Shown: in pieces, positions 63,723-64,000 of the stretch
Layout of the letters: each line of letters opens with the position of its first letter
Numbering within the stretch: the first letter of the stretch is position 1
Assembly (NCBI RefSeq): GCF_964253035.1
Contig: NZ_CAXUQL020000001.1
Span: 4,092,001 to 4,156,000, forward strand
Direction: 5' to 3'
Length of the DNA stretch: 64,000 nt
Source: Pseudorhodoferax sp032153935
GTDB lineage: Bacteria > Pseudomonadota > Gammaproteobacteria > Burkholderiales > Burkholderiaceae_C
Made by a program: the position numbers and the translations under genes
The notes under the pieces: model-generated
What the model was told of the DNA's origin: nothing
Seen by the model: only the letters and a program-made list of their open reading frames with translations
The model's database searches: none

Positions 63723-64000
63723 CTACATCCCTGCGTAGTTCGGCCCGCCGCCGCCTTCGGGCGTGACCCAGACGATGTTCTGCGTCGGGTCCTTGATGTC
63801 GCAGGTCTTGCAGTGCACGCAGTTCTGCGCGTTGATCTGCAGGCGGTCCTTCTGCGTGGCATCGTCCTTCACGAACTCATAGACCCCGGCCGGGCAGTAG
63901 CGCGCCTCGGGGCCGGCGTATTTGGCCAGGTTCACGTTCACGGGCACGCTGGCGTCCTTGAGCGTCAGGTGGGCCGGCTGGTGCTCGTTGTGGTTGGTGT
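63723..64000 (-). CDS. Electron-transfer flavoprotein-ubiquinone oxidoreductase (C-terminal part, cut by window edge)
   Basis: The last 92 residues of ETF-QO, which passes electrons from acyl-CoA dehydrogenases and other ETF users to ubiquinone. Visible are the 4Fe-4S region CPAGVYEFV and INAQNCVHCKTCDIKDPTQN with its Cys cluster, and the family end GGGGPNYAGM. The N-terminal FAD part is beyond base 64000. It links with the ACAD genes at the other end of the window only in general metabolism. Confidence 0.95.
   Translation of the reverse strand, partial: TNHNEHQPAHLTLKDASVPVNVNLAKYAGPEARYCPAGVYEFVKDDATQKDRLQINAQNCVHCKTCDIKDPTQNIVWVTPEGGGGPNYAGM

Overview
This is a very GC-rich, gene-dense stretch of bacterial chromosome. 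Its content fits a betaproteobacterium of the order Burkholderiales, most likely Comamonadaceae (Variovorax/Acidovorax/Xenophilus-like). The reasons are three Bug/TctC-type solute receptors, Fur-linked FecI/FecR systems, a TRAP transporter, a riboswitch-controlled gcvTHP operon and an ETF-ubiquinone oxidoreductase. The taxonomic placement is an inference. I see no rRNA, tRNA, CRISPR array, prophage or intact insertion sequence.

Layout. 1-4.6 kb: an organic-acid catabolic locus, with a CaiB-type CoA-transferase (cut by the window edge) and two acyl-CoA dehydrogenases divergent from two tandem Bug receptors; a perfect palindrome lies between them. 4.7-5.6 kb: a trypsin-fold protein lacking the catalytic serine. 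5.7-13.7 kb: two adjacent Fur-box-preceded cell-surface-signalling iron cassettes; the second has sigma factor and FecR fused in one polypeptide. 13.8-20.2 kb: type II NADH dehydrogenase-like protein, hydrolase/SDR pair, third Bug receptor and an MHYT-GGDEF-EAL protein. 20.2-20.45 kb: a chimeric gene remnant made of an SDR piece and an Lrp piece. 20.5-32 kb: a large diheme membrane cytochrome c and a 1,569-residue GMC oxidoreductase-patatin fusion, followed by a hybrid kinase, a LuxR-type response regulator and a divergent PAS-HTH regulator. 32-38.1 kb: Lrp/EamA, LysR/TauE, dienelactone hydrolase, DUF502 and DUF3616 genes.

38.2-46.7 kb: a pteridine-like biosynthetic locus. The minus strand carries CDP-alcohol phosphatidyltransferase, YceI and an LtaS-like phosphotransferase/sulfatase. 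The plus strand carries a zinc-less MDR dehydrogenase, DUF938 methyltransferase, degenerate 6-pyruvoyl-tetrahydropterin-synthase-like protein, GT4 glycosyltransferase, second methyltransferase and a P-loop kinase-like protein. A RibD-type reductase faces them. 46.8-51.7 kb: MgtC/DUF4010 membrane protein, then MFS, AraC and serine-hydrolase genes. 51.7-59.2 kb: a tandem glycine riboswitch followed by gcvT-gcvH-gcvP, a PAS hybrid kinase and rluA, all reading one way. 59.2-64 kb: TRAP transporter dctPQM with an internal terminator, an alanine/glycine:cation symporter, and the 3' end of ETF-ubiquinone oxidoreductase.

The strongest candidates for undescribed biology are the diheme cytochrome/GMC-patatin unit with its regulator trio and the 38-47 kb pteridine-like cluster. 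The sigma/anti-sigma fusion resembles the described hybrid IutY of Pseudomonas putida, but in a different lineage.
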